Assembly: GCA_013146195.2 (NCBI GenBank)
Contig: CM028379.1
Coordinates: 161,850,437-161,914,436, forward strand
Reading direction: 5' to 3'
Source: Codonopsis lanceolata
Lineage: Eukaryota > Streptophyta > Magnoliopsida > Asterales > Campanulaceae
Length of the DNA: 64,000 nucleotides
Each line of letters starts with the position of its first letter. The first letter of the stretch is position 1. The notes under the pieces were generated by a model, which was not told where the DNA came from, did not search any database, and was given only the letters and a program-made list of their open reading frames with translations. This document shows, in pieces, positions 11,864 to 23,939 of the stretch. A program made the translations under genes and the position numbers.

Positions 11864-12697
11864 GGGGAGGGGATTAATGTCTGGGTAAGGGTTAGATCCG
11901 CAGTGGCAAGAGCATAAAGAATATATATGACGATCGATCGAGAGAATATATACACAAATTTACGTTGTTTGACAAGACTCGTCTACATCTATGAAAAAAT
12001 AACATTGTACAAACAAATTGTTATTTATAGTTATACTGGTCACAGTATTGTATTATTGTTTAACCCACTGGCACACTCCCCCTTAGAGAAATGGAATGAA
12101 CTCCTTCATGTTAACACCAATTTCACCTTTGGTAACTACCATGTCCCCGTCTGAATTTACAATGTTACGTGTATGTGAACGTTACGTGCTACTAAAATAA
12201 CTCTAAAGTTAATTTTAAAATAATTATAGAATATGTCACATGAAAAAGAAGTGAGCAATAGCCAATATGGTAACTCTTGTTCCCAAATTCTATATCGTAG
12301 GCTCTGCTTGTTTCACGAAAAATAAATTTTGGAAAACGTTTTCCTTATTTTTCGTTTTTTGATAACCTTAGAAAAATGTATTCAATAGAAAATGAAACAT
12401 TTTTTTCCGGAAAATAACTTGCTGATTCATTTTCCGTAAGTTATTTTCAAATGTCTGTGCACCCTCCGCTCCCTTCCACAATATTGCATATTTACTGTCA
12501 ACTATATTATTTAGGGACGTCTCAAACATTGTCTATATTCTTTCTTAAAACGTTTTCTTTATATCAATTATCAAAATTTTCATTTGTATTTGTGAGATTG
12601 AAAAAAAAAATGGACCTTATTGATTTCACATCACTAAAGATAAATTGATGATTACTAAAGAAAAATTATTTAAAGTTCACCACTATCTTATATTCAA

Positions 12698-13400
12698 CTA
12701 GTTTTTTAATCCGTGCATTAAACGCACGTCGACTAAATCGTACATAAACAAAATAAGGAGGATCAGTTTATTAACAATTTCACATAAGTATATCACTAAT
12801 CATTATAGATTCTAAAAAATTTCCTTATACACAACATTTGTTGTCTTATTTGTTGGTTTTTCATTTTCACCGCATATCCATTTATTCAAACCAAAATAAT
12901 TTGTTACTCTAGAAACTACGACACATAACTGTCCATAACAAAATACTGGTTTTTTTTCTTTAAAAAAGAGACATACATGCAATTATTAACTTTGACACTT
13001 GTTAATTGTCATTACATATGATACCAACAATATAAATTGTCTTCTCTGCAACTTGAAAGACAGTCTTACATCGGATAAAGTTATTGTTTTATTGACAACC
13101 TTGGTATAAAAATATTTTCTCCAATATAACTTAATTTCAAAAAATTTATTTCAACAATGTGATCCCCAAGATTTATGATGATTAGTCTTGTTCAATGGCA
13201 TAACATGTAGCATGCTGCATGCTCAATGTTTCTCAATAGCATTACCGGAACACTAATTTTAAGTATCAATTCATGATCTAACAATCCCGAGCACTTTATA
13301 CTATTCAAAATCTCTGTATAATGAATATCTTCGAACAAATTTGAATTTTTTCCACCCTGCAAATATAATCTAAACTCAAACAAGTTCTTCCTTTTCAATG
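12698..13400 (-). mobile_element. Helitron 3' end with decayed Pif1-type helicase C-terminus
   Basis: Read on the minus strand, 13398-13192 encodes the helicase block SIKCSGLLDHELILKISVPV followed by MLLRNI. Further decayed matches follow with stops and frameshifts: TNLGDHIVE, FIPR, then YGQLCVVVSRVTNYFGL near 12900, corresponding to the YGQLYVAISRVTS motif of Helitron helicases. The element then ends in a hairpin (CGTGC, loop, GCACG at about 12711-12728), a short spacer and CTAG at 12698, followed by T, as expected for a rolling-circle Helitron terminus. The Rep part and 5' end are not seen. Confidence 0.8.
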
Positions 13401-13489
13401 ATTATGTTTATTAAACTATATTTGTATTTTATAAATAAAAAAATTATGAGAAGAAAATAAGCTAAAATAAAAATAACTAAATTATTTTT

Positions 13490-14250
13490 ATTGTTAACTA
13501 TTATTTTTGTTTTGTAAATTATTTTGATTTTAATAACTTTCATTATATATTTTTTGTTTTATTGACTTCGTAACTATTATTTTTGTTTTATTTTTAAGAA
13601 TTAGTTTTGAGGAAAAAATTTGTTCCGTAATTTTTTATTATTATTTTGCTAACCTCAATTTAAATTGTTTTGTTTTATTGACTCTATAACTATTGTTTTT
13701 GTTCCATCAAATATTTTTATTTTACTAACGTATTTTTGTTTTACATAACTATTTTGAAGAATTTGTTTTAAAATTTTGTTCCGTAAATTTATTTTATAAT
13801 TTTACTAACCTCAGTTTAAATTATTTTTGTTTTATTGACTCAGTAACTATTATTTTTGTTCCATAATTTTTTTTTATTTAAGTAATATATTTTTTACATA
13901 GCTATTTTTAAGAATTTTTTTAAAAATTTTTGTTCTGTAAATTATTTTTATTATTTTAGTAACATTAGTTTAAATTGTTTTTGCTTTTATTGACTTTGTA
14001 ACTATTATTTTTGTTCCATCAAATATTTTTATTTTACTAACATATTTTTTTACATATATATTTTTAAGAATTTATTTTAAACTTTTGTTCCGTAAATTAT
14101 TTTATTTTACTAACCTCCGCATTAAATTATTTTTGTTTTCTTGATTTTGCAACTTTTATTTTTATAGTGGCTTGTTCCATAAATTATTTTTATATTACTA
14201 ACCTCTTATATTTTTGTTTTCTTGACTCCGGAACTATTATTTTTATTTTA
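13490..14250. repeat. AT-rich tandem array, unit about 155 bp
   Basis: The phrase GTAACTATTATTTTTGTT or a close variant recurs near 13570, 13687, 13846, 13998 and 14154 with TACTAACCTC and TTTGTTCCGTAAATTATT between, giving a period of roughly 155 bp after a shorter first step. No coding capacity. Confidence 0.7.
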
Positions 14251-15135
14251 GTTACTATTTTTTATGTTTAAAGAGAAAAAAATGTTTAAACATAATTAAA
14301 AAAGAGGAGATGGTAATGATGAGAGAGAAAATAGGTAGGCGACGGGAGAAAGAAAAATAAATACAACCAGAGAAGATAAGAGAGAGAAATAGTGAAATGT
14401 TAACTCAAAAGTCAATAATTCAAAATGAAATTTTGGAGGGAAAAATCTACCCTTACCATTATATATATATAAATGAGTAAGTCCCATGTAAGATTGTCTT
14501 ACAGATCTTAATTAATAAGAGAGAGCATCATTATCTCACAACTCAATCCACCAACACACGATGAGTAAGATAAAGAGGAGTCGTCTTACAAAAAATATCT
14601 ATAAGACCGTCTAAGCCAAATTTTGTCATATTCAATATGAGTATTAATATTATAATCTATTTTTTGTATTTATTCATATATTGTTTTCCGTAACATTTTT
14701 TGTGTGTTTGCCAAACACCCGAAAATGTTTTCCGACATTTTTTTAAAAGATTTACCAAAAACCTGAAAATGAAATCTTTTCATTTTCCGGAAATCATTTT
14801 TCGTGAAACAAACGGAGCTTTACATTCAAAACCTCTACCAATCTAGGTTTTAATCTGCTTTCAAACTTGTTAACTATATATATACATGGTGAAAACAAGT
14901 TACATACGTGTGGCAATTTAGACAAAAGCCAAGCAGCAGCAGCAGCAGCAGCAGGAAACGATTTCATCATCATCAGCACCGGCAGCGCTTGAAAGTTTGT
15001 AATGGATTTCATACTTTGTTAACTAAACGGAATCTCGTCAATTCCTATGAGCTTCTTGCAAATGATTTATCCTTTAATCTATTTGGTTGTTGTCGAAGAA
15101 AACGAATAATCGACCCTTTCTATACCCCTGAAGTT

Positions 15136-17180
15136 TCAAAATGTGGCACTCCATATTGCAGCAGCATCCTCACGGCATCTCTGATGAACATCCTTGATTC
15201 TTTCTACTGATTTGCAAATTCCACTGCATGACCAATCAAATGAAGCTACGCAGACATTTCCTGCTTGAGCCTTCCACTCGCAATCTGAAAGGAGAGTAAT
15301 TCGTTCGTAGGAAGGTGGAAATGTAAATTGAACCACAGAATATATGGGAGGGAGAAGAGTGCATACCAGGGGGTGTCCCACAACACATGTTGTGATCATC
15401 AATGTGCTCAACGTCAAGACCGATAAACCAAGCGCCAAGTGACACGTCTTCATTTGCATACTTGTGCAGTACATTCCTGAAAATTCAATGTCAATTATCG
15501 ACAACTTCAATGGGCTTTGCCAATCATATAAAAGTTGTATCAATAGGAAATAGGAACTAGACAATCACCAGTCTTTACAGCTAATTAGAAATTCTTATTT
15601 TTGTTTAACATAGCTTGATCGTGATGATTTGACGTTGTCACTGTCATCAAGCATATCGTATTTGCATTATGATGATTACTTGAGAATTATGCAACTCATA
15701 ATACAGTCACAGAAACAACCATAAATGACAGAGCACGACTCAAGCCTTCACCCCCAGGAAGGCAGGAAAAAGATGGAATTAAGAAGAGACATTGATCACT
15801 GTTTGGTTTCCAAATACGTGGTGGTAGAACTTGTCAGACAAATGGCATCAATCAATCATTTCATATAAACCAAAATAAACCTTACTGGTTGACAGAGATG
15901 TAATTCGCCAGATCCTTGGAGATTGCATAAATCTGACCAGTTGCATGCCGGAAGTACTTATTTCCCTCTTCTCCAAACTTCCAGTATTCAGGCTCGTGGT
16001 ACTTAACATTCCTATTCAATAACATAAAGATCACATATTTTAGCTGAATCCATTAGGTAAATGTAAGTTGAATATAAGAACAAGAAAAAGATGTCGAGAT
16101 GCTAACTTTTGAGAAAGAACGGGTCCGGATTTCATACATCCTATATATATCCTGGGTTTTGAATGATGACGGGCAAGAGTTGCAGCTAACATACCTGTAA
16201 TACGAAGCAAAATACAAAAAAATGGAATTACTACAAGCAGGTAATAAGAACTGCAAGGAATAGTCATCTCTAGAAGAAAAAAAAAATGCCTTCGCCATTA
16301 CCGGCTCCAGCCAGTAGTAAACATTGACAATAATGGAAGAACAAACATACCCAAATTGACATGAACATCATCGTCCACCTTGACGTAAAACTCTGCATCC
16401 CACTTGGCAAATGCAGTTGAAAAGAATGTTTTTGTTTTGGCAGTTAGCTCATGGTACCCTTCAACATGCTCCTGTGGGGATGATATAAGATTATTGGAAT
16501 CCTGATCATGACATAAGTTTTACGAGTAAAGACCGATTGTTTGCTTTTCTTACGAGCCTAAGAAAATCTCTGTGCTGAGCATCCTCTGAGTCAATAGCTC
16601 GATCCAAAATGCTATTTGATGCAGCGCTGCATGAATAAGTGGAACATTCAAGAGTTGCATTTGATTAAAATTTTCCTTTCCATTTCTGTTGCTTTTTCCC
16701 TCTTGACCAAAACAGTATAGATTGTGTACCATTTCTAAGAAGAGGAAATATCTTCATCATATAAGGCGCAAATTCTAAACTCGAAACACAATCGGTAGAA
16801 CTCATGTGCAAATTAAGGATTTCTCCTAGTGGAGTGCAATATCTGATATAAATATTTTTTCCGAAATGGGGATAACGTTTTATGAACCAATGTGACCATA
16901 AAAGTGGGTGATATACTTCTTTAATCCTAATAAGGGTTAACAGTAGTAATATTTTCTACTCCAAAACCCAAAGAGCAAATCCCCCCCCCCCAAAAAAAAG
17001 AAAAAACTCATGTAAGAGCTTCTGCTTTCACAGTTTCACCAAACATGGTTACAGTAAGGTAGTGAGATGACTATTCACGACTCCCTGTTCTGATGTCCCT
17101 CGGACCAAACATGCTTTCAGAGTTTCATCATGCAAAAAAATAAAAACAAACAAAGAATCCCAAGAACAAATATATATACA

Positions 17181-17211
<31 letters not shown>

Positions 17212-17470
17212 ACAAGCTTAATAAATTATTTAACTCCTCACACAAGGAATCATTTCACAACTAAAAGTGTTACGAGATGCAACAATCTGCACTGTGACTT
17301 CATAAACCATAATGCACAATTACTTAGAGGGAGCATAATATGGATGAAAGAAAAAAGAAGAGGTAAAGTACCTGTGACCAATCATGAAGCGGACAACAAT
17401 CCCCTTTTCCTGCTCAAGCTGGAACAGCTTTTCACCTGTGAGTCAAGCACAAGAAGCTTAAGACATCACT

Positions 17471-17525
<55 letters not shown>

Positions 17526-18675
17526 GTATATTATATTTCAAACTAAAGTGATGAAGGTATGGTACCTCTAGGCATCCAGGTTTCTCTAACTGAATCACGC
17601 CTTTTTCTGCTACTGAAAGCAGTGTTAATCCCAATAACCATAAATGCCTTCTTCCGTGGTTCAGGACTTTTATCAGAAAACGTCTTCTTGAATTCATGGC
17701 TCACTTTATTGGAAGAAGTTTGGGTGGCAGGAAGCTCCAACCTCAGCTCTGCTATTGAGTTATCCAGTGATCTGGTATCCCTCCAACAAATCCATCATGG
17801 AAATACAATTAGTATTAATTACTACCGTGACAAGTAAATTCTTCATATAGACAAGATAGACAAAAATTTCTTCAATTAGGATGGTAGGCAGGAATTCATC
17901 CAATTTGGTGTCTTATATATATAGGAAATGTAAATATACCCAATTTTGATTGCATGAGTGTGTGTGTGTGTGTACTCACTGAATGGCTTCATGGGTTTTG
18001 TGAACCTCTCCCAGCAAATCATTATTACTCTGATCAAACCACCAATTATTTTAGGACGGAGTATTAAATATACAAAAGAAAATAGAAAAGATTAAATATA
18101 AGCAAATGATCGATTAAGATAAAGACTAAAGTAAGGACCTCCTTAATGGTAGTGCAATCATCAAAGTGAATTTGTTCATCTTGTTGACGGGGTCTACGTC
18201 TGAGCATAATTGGGCCATCTCCATCGGATTCAGGCGGAGTCCATACCCTACAATTGAAAAGTGCCAAAAAAGAATTGTTAGTAAAATTAAATTTCGGTAA
18301 ACAATGAAGAAATTGGATAGTTGACCGATTCAGCCGCCAATTATCGAAAAGGGTGTCATGAAAATTTCAAATTCAATAATAGCTACGGAAAGTAGGGACT
18401 AGTTTAACGTCACATGAGGCCAGAGCAGGAAGATGGCATTACATTGAAGGCAGGTCTGGTGGGACCTACTTATGCGACTAGACTAGTCGGAGTCGGAGGT
18501 GATAACTGATAACTGATAACCATAGTAATAAAACATGATTATAGACGGGGAGAGAGAACCTGGAAGTGAAGAGCATGCCAAGGGCGAAGCTGAAGATGGA
18601 GAAGATGATGATCAGTTTAGGTGACACTTTCCGGCCACTGCTTCGGTGGTGGTGGTGCTGCTGCTGGTTCTTCAT
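15136..18675 (-). CDS. Beta-1,3-galactosyltransferase (GT31, DUF4094 + Galactosyl_T)
   Basis: Golgi type II membrane enzyme that adds beta-1,3-linked galactose, in plants mainly to arabinogalactan-protein or N-glycan chains. Eleven exons, in gene order: 18560-18675, 18139-18247, 17980-18029, 17566-17771, 17372-17435, 16554-16626, 16351-16471, 16107-16194, 15886-16011, 15367-15476, 15136-15284 (TGA). They sum to 1212 nt, 403 residues, all in frame. A basic N-terminus precedes one membrane segment (KLIIIFSIFSFALGMLF, residues about 17-35). The DUF4094 stem follows, then RRDSVRETWMP, the metal-binding KVDDDVHVNLG (about 235-245), HATGQIYAIS and EDVSLGAWFIGL. The Met at 18675 matches family starts; an upstream in-frame Met at 18705 would add ten residues. 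The length is normal and no damage is seen. Confidence 0.95.
17184..17211. repeat. (TA)n microsatellite in intron
   Basis: Alternating TA run in the intron between exons 5 and 6 of the galactosyltransferase gene. Confidence 0.85.
17470..17525. repeat. (AT)n plus (GTAT)n microsatellite in intron
   Basis: About 20 AT units followed by several TATG units in intron 4 of the galactosyltransferase gene. Confidence 0.9.
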
Positions 18676-18974
18676 TACGTAATTCCTATATGGCAACAAT
18701 TCCAATTTAAACGCGGGAGCGGAGAGAGAGAATTTTGATAGGTAGGTGTGAACGGTGGGAGGGAGAAGAGATTAGAGTATGACTGAAAAACTGACATGAC
18801 GTTAAATGGGACGAATGCTAAAAAAACTGAAGAATGAGTCAAAATGGTTACCCTCTCCAATCTCCATTATTCCACCATTTGTTTCTTCCTTGTCAACTTT
18901 AGACTTTAGTTACCCAACTCAACTCTGCGGAAAAAATTGATACACTTTTCAAAGCTATTGTTGACTAATATTTT

Positions 18975-19160
18975 TAAGACCCTTGGCCCCCTTGACTTTA
19001 AGTTATTCTCATTATTAGTCCCTTAATAATTTTTAGTCAAAATTAGGTCCTTAAAGTTTCAAATTTTCACGTCGTTAGTCATTTTGATATATGCCGTTGG
19101 AGAAATCTCGTTAAATACCATAGACATTTGTGTAAGGGCTAAATTGAAAATTTTCACACC
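18975..19160 (+). repeat. Left inverted arm of the giant MULE
   Basis: Contains TTATTCTCATTATTAGTCCC, GTCAAAATTAGG and GTAAGGGCTAAATTGAAAAT in this order. The same order is found on the reverse strand at 36985-36796. Confidence 0.7.
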
Positions 19161-19744
19161 TAAACTTATTTTTCAATTTGCAATCAAGTTCCTATGGTTT
19201 GGAAAAATATCAAATGGTTCTTCCTCAAATTCCCTATCATCTCTCCAGAACCAGAACCAGAACCTTCTTTTCGGAACCAGTCCCTATGGGGCTAAATTGA
19301 CATATTATATTAATAACACAAAACACTCGCTACATGCCATTTTCATGCTTAAATATGTAAACATGTCCCTCTTGTCATCATATTTCCCATTTCTATCTCA
19401 AGAACCTTATCTCACCAGACCTATTCTCTCAACAAGTAACATTTCACATTGAACCCCAATTTCCATAAGCTGACAATGTACCTAGTGGTCATTAAGCTCT
19501 TAAAACCTGGAAGGACCACGTATGAATTGTGTCTTGCACCAACAAATGTATAAGCTCACTTCAAATCAAGAAACAAATCTAATTAATTTCGCTAATTTCT
19601 CTTTATCGTGAAATATACCTGATGACCCAAACAACATCATCGAAGAGAGACGAGGAATTTATCAAGCATGGGCCTTTGACTCATACAATATTTTTTCATG
19701 GCCTTTGACCAACCAAAAAAATGGGACAGACAAAAATACCCTCG

Positions 19745-20040
19745 CATATTAAGGTCAATCAATGGTCGATCACAGGTCGAGTAACTCGACCTTTGGGGTC
19801 GATCACCGATCGAGTAACTCGACCTTACTCGACCTTTGGTGTGTGTACGAGCTGTTATACGAGCTACTATACATACGGTATAAAATACGATCGAGAACCA
19901 ATCGAGTAACTCGACTGTACTCGACCTTCGGTGTTTGTACGAGCTATGATACATACGGTAGATGATAATGTCGATCAACAATCGATTAACTCAACCTTTG
20001 GGGGTCGATCATTTAATTCGACCTTTGATAGACCTTAAAA
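19745..20040. repeat. Array of GTCGAGTTACTCGAC-type palindromic motifs
   Basis: CGAGTAACTCGACCTT or close variants recur at least five times, often beside GGTCGATCA. A larger block (TACGAGCTxxxATACATACGGTA) occurs twice. The motifs are palindromic or nearly so and lie just inside the left arm of the giant MULE, where subterminal transposase-binding sites would be expected. Confidence 0.6.
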
Positions 20041-20766
20041 CCTAAATGGTTCCCGTTAGTCTTCATTACGTTCAAAAACTCGACCAACTCGACTTTGATA
20101 GCAGACGACCCCGACAAACTCGAACTTGGTAATCCACTGCAACTGATTCGTATTTTCAGAGGCAAACTCAACCCTAAGTTTCTCATCATCAAGGTAAAGC
20201 TTACATTGTTTTTTTTTTCCTTATGTTTTAGGGTTTAAACTAATTTTCATCATTCTTACTAAACCTTCATCAATTTATGATCAAGCATGATGAAATTTAG
20301 TCATAACCATGTATACTTTGACTCAAACTAACTCATTTTTTATGAATCTGACTCAACTAACAGTCAATTTAGTATAAGAGTGATGAACATTGTTTAAACT
20401 AAATTATGATATAATTTTCGGTCCAAGTAACCGATCGAACAATTCTTAAAATAGTCGGTTATCCTACCCGAACAGAATTTTTTTTGACATTTTTCATGGT
20501 TGTTTGTTTGTGTTTTAATTCATCTGTAATGTTTTTTGTTTCTAATATAGACAAAATGACATTATATTTGACCAAAAACGATGAATGGTACTGTTGGGAA
20601 TATTAACCTGAATAATTATTTAAAACTATTTTATGAATATTCCTTTAATATATTAGATTTACTTGTAACCATTACTTAAGTCTTAGAAGATTGCCTATAA
20701 ACTTATTTGTTAGTAGACTACGTGTTACACATTAAATGACAACTTTACTATGACTTTAAAATAGCA

Positions 20767-20871
20767 TAGTAGCTGAATGAATAGTGGCTGAATGAATAGT
20801 AACTGAATGAATAGTAGCTGAATGAATAGTGGCTGAATGAATAGTAGCTGAATAAATAGTAGCTGAATGAT
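20767..20871. repeat. 15-bp tandem repeat in the LTR
   Basis: About seven units of AGTAGCTGAATGAAT with one- or two-base variants. Confidence 0.9.
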
Positions 20872-21376
20872 GTTAGCTGGTGAATAAATGCCAGCTGAAT
20901 GAATAATGTCTCTTTATTTGGTCAGTTGGAAGAAGCGGCTGATATTTGTTTAGTAAATTGTTCGAGCTGATATTTGTTTTATCCTATAAGCTGATATTTG
21001 CATTGTCCCAGAAGCTGACATTTTCTTTGTTCCAGAAGCAGCTGACATTTTCTTTATCAAAGGAGTTGATGTTTGCCTTAGCAAAATACAAGAGCTGATA
21101 TTTTGCCATACTTTTTACGATTCGCGAGTTACCAAAACCAAACACATGGTTTTGGAGCTCAATTCAACTCTATGCATTTAGTGCATTGTTGCCTCCAGCT
21201 GTATCCACTAAGACAAAATCCAACGGCTACAATTTGTTGATTTGTGTTATAAAGAGTTATCAGTAGCTTCTAGTTGTTGATCCTATTTAAGTGTCAGCAA
21301 TCTTACCTCTTTTGTTAAAACATTCCATTACTGACACTTACCTCATTTGTGCTTTGACAGATCTTAATTGAAGGTT

Positions 21377-22021
21377 TTATATAATTTTTCGGTTTGATAA
21401 ATCAAAACATTTATAACTGCGATGATGAGAAGGGTAACCCAAAAATACACAAGGGGAGGAGCGTGGTTGTAATTTGTTAATTGTAGTGGACGGAGTGAGG
21501 GGATAACAGAGACAACCAAAGACACGAAGGTGAGCATAGGAGGGGGTTCGTTTATAAAGAATTTTAGTGGGAGATTGGTATTTGTGAGATTTGTGTGGGA
21601 TAATATTTAGAAGATAGGTGGCCGTAGCGAGTGCATGATGCCAAAAAGAAGGTGGCATAGAGGATTGGGCTAGGAGGGTACGGACCAAGTTGTTTATGGT
21701 TCGAATTTTTCGTTCTGCTTGGCCATTTTGAGGAGAGGTGTGAGAAAGCAGCATGCCATTTTGATTGCAAAAATTGTGGAATAAGCCATTGTCAAACTCA
21801 CGGCCATTATCACATTGGAAACTTTTTATAGGTTGACCGAATTGAGTTTGGATGTACTGAGAGAAGGATGAGAAAATGGAGTATACCTGTGATTTTTGAC
21901 CAATAGGAAAGGTCCACAAAAATTTGCTATTGTCATCAAGTAATAAAATGTAGTAGCGATGGCCAGCAGAGCTAGGGATGGGGGATGTCCATAAATCACG
22001 GTGCACAATATCAAATGGCAT
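21377..22021 (-). pseudogene. Copia integrase core, truncated
   Basis: Encodes HRDLWTSPIPSS, DDNSKFLWTFPI, CDNGREFDN and SHTSPQNGQAERKIRTI, the catalytic D, D and E region of Copia integrases, then the FGCLCYP and VFLGYPSHHRSYKC C-terminal motifs. It ends at the deletion joint. It is in a different frame from the protease segment upstream, so a frameshift lies between 22173 and 22021. Confidence 0.85.
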
Positions 22022-22172
22022 GAAAGTAGTAGAAGTAGAGGAATAAAAAGGTAATCTAACATGTTTACCAAAAACACAAGCCTCACAAAACGGAGATTGT
22101 TTAACAGGTTTAATATTAATGAAATTACTCGTTCAAGGGAGCGTAAAATTGAGGCTCGGGTGGCCTAATCTA

Positions 22173-23702
22173 TTATGCCATAAAGTAGGAGAAAAAAGTA
22201 AAAGATCTTTGGGAGAGAGCGGAAGAACGGAGGGCGGTGAGAGGATAAAGATCCCCGGTGCTATTACATCTCATGAGAGAAGTTCCCGTCATTAAATCCT
22301 TCACAGAAAAACCAAACGGGTCAAACTCGACAAAAACATTATTATCAATAGTAAAACGACGAACAAAAACGAGATTTTTAACAAGGTATGGGGCATGAAG
22401 AACATTTTTTAGAATGAAAGGAGGATGGGGAGGGGAGAGAGAAGCTTGTCCATAACCCTTAATCGGAATGCCATGTCCATTGCCTACAATAATATGACGA
22501 TTTAAATTGCTCAAATTAAAGTAAGACGAGAGAGTACCATTGGAGGAGGTCATGTGAGACGTTGCACCCGTGTCCATGTAGAGAGAATCATCTGGTGGAT
22601 TGAGAGACATGGTATGAAGAGCAGCCTCAATATCCGTAGGAGCATAGCTGGAAGGTGGTGACACTGTGGCACTGTGAGCATGTGGAGGCCGCGGACCAAG
22701 AAGTCCCTATTGAGTTGAAGTTGGGCGTTGCATTTGAGATGTTGGGTAAGGGCAAGGGGGTGAATGCCATGCATGCTGTTGCCATGAGGCCCAAGGAGGG
22801 TAGGGAGCCCATTGGGGGGCAGTCTGCCACTGTTGGTATCCAGGTTGGTGACCTCCGCTGCCACCACTGTTTTGTCGATCGCTACGTCCATTTCGACCAC
22901 GACCACGACCCCTGTTATTATGACCTCGATTAGAACCATTGCGCTGGCCAGAATGAGGACGAATGGCTGAATCACTGGAAGTAGACGGCTGGCCCTGTGA
23001 GTGCGCGGAAGAAGAGCTGGAAGCAATGAGGGGCCTGAGGGCCGAGTCGGCAGATAAGGAAGTTGTGGCTGCCCGTTTTGCCTTGCGAGTTTCTTCGAGA
23101 ATGAGTTTAGAGCGTGCCTCATAGAACTGGGGCAGCGGAGTTCTCTGCTGAATAATAGTAGCAACACCATCATAGTTTTCATTTAAACCCGCAATTAACT
23201 GAAGTACTAACCTTTGATTTGTAACAGGAGCACCAACGTTGGAAAGTTGGTCGGCTAGCATTTTGAGTTCCTGACAATATGCAGAGACATTGGGAAAAGA
23301 GTCCAATTGCACATGGTTGAATTGGTTCTCCAGATACAAGGCACGCGAGTTTTTGTTGTCCTAAAAAATTCCCACGAGCCGTTCCCAAGCCTGTTGTGCT
23401 GTAGCGTCCGTTTCGATGATGGTGTGCATGAGGTCCGTAGAGATAGTGCTATAGATCCATTGGAGTACAATGGCATCTAAGCGGGACCAAAGCTCTTCAT
23501 CAACCTCGGGAGCTTTGTCTGAAGTCGAGGCCGTGGGTTTGGGAGGGATTATATGAGAGATAACTTGGTATACCCGGCAATGGATCTTGAACAATTCTGC
23601 CCAAGAGGTATATTGTACCTTTTCCATCTCAAGAGTTATGGGAATACAGTTTTTGATGTTGGCCACGGCAAGAGCGGGGTGGAACTTGGATTTGTCGGCC
23701 AT
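22173..23702 (-). pseudogene. Copia gag-protease frame with nonsense mutations
   Basis: Starts MADKSKFHPALAV and runs in one frame through a UBN2-type gag, an Arg/Gly-rich stretch (RGRGRGRNGRSDRQ) and the protease motif LYMDTGATSHMTSS at about 22580. Two in-frame TAG codons interrupt it, near 23359 and at about 22707; both fit single changes from a Gln codon. It ends in a stop/frameshift at 22173 before the integrase. Confidence 0.85.
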
Positions 23703-23791
23703 GGGAGGTTACCGAGAAGAAGGAAGAACGGACTAGGGTTGGGAAGAAAAAAAAAGAGGCGGCTGGGAAGAGAATTAGGGCTCTGATGCCA

Positions 23792-23939
23792 TGAAGGTTT
23801 TATCAACCGTGCCTTTATTGAATAACAAAGAGGTATATATATACCATAATACAAACCTAAACAGTAGGCTATAATCTAGGATCTATCTATGGTAACCATA
23901 CAATGAAATATATTCACATATTATTTACATTGACTAACA
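23792..23939 (-). repeat. 5' LTR of the Copia element
   Basis: On the minus strand it begins TGTTAGTCAATG and ends GATAAAACCTTCA. It has a TATATATA promoter-like run near 23840 and a primer-binding site directly downstream. Confidence 0.85.

Larger units (their letters stand above)
12300..14820. mobile_element. Probable DNA transposon delimited by inverted ends
   Basis: The left end GGCTCTGCTTGTTTCACGAA and the right end, reversed, AAGCTCCGTTTGTTTCACGA are inverted copies followed on both sides by AAAAAT and by gEAAAACGTTTTCC-like tracts (GGAAAACGTTTTCC left; GAAAATGTTTTCC right). A single related terminus occurs at about 58565-58620. The interior contains a Helitron 3' end and an AT-rich tandem array rather than a matching transposase, so it is non-autonomous or the two ends belong to separate short MITEs. 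Confidence 0.4.
21369..23939 (-). mobile_element. Internally deleted Ty1/Copia retrotransposon, TSD TTAAT
   Basis: Complete outer borders: the target duplication TTAAT lies at 21364-21368 and 23940-23944. On the minus strand there are a 148-bp 5' LTR (23939-23792), a primer-binding site TGGCATCAGAGCC (23791-23779), gag, protease, a GAG-pre-integrase segment and integrase. After the integrase C-terminal region (FGCLCYPL, then RSSPCVFLGYPSHHRSYKCF) the sequence jumps straight to the last 12 bp of the LTR (ATAAAACCTTCA). Reverse transcriptase, RNase H and nearly the whole 3' LTR are missing. It lies inside the LTR 20592-25053. Confidence 0.9.

Noticed and set aside
15136..15564. A single 142-residue minus-strand protein
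   Set aside because: It is the last exon of the galactosyltransferase read through the intron in front of it; the splice acceptor at 15285-15287 and frame continuity favour the exon.
18040..18066. GGACGGAGTATT as a MITE end in the galactosyltransferase gene
   Set aside because: Only one terminus is visible; no matching inverted end within several hundred bases.
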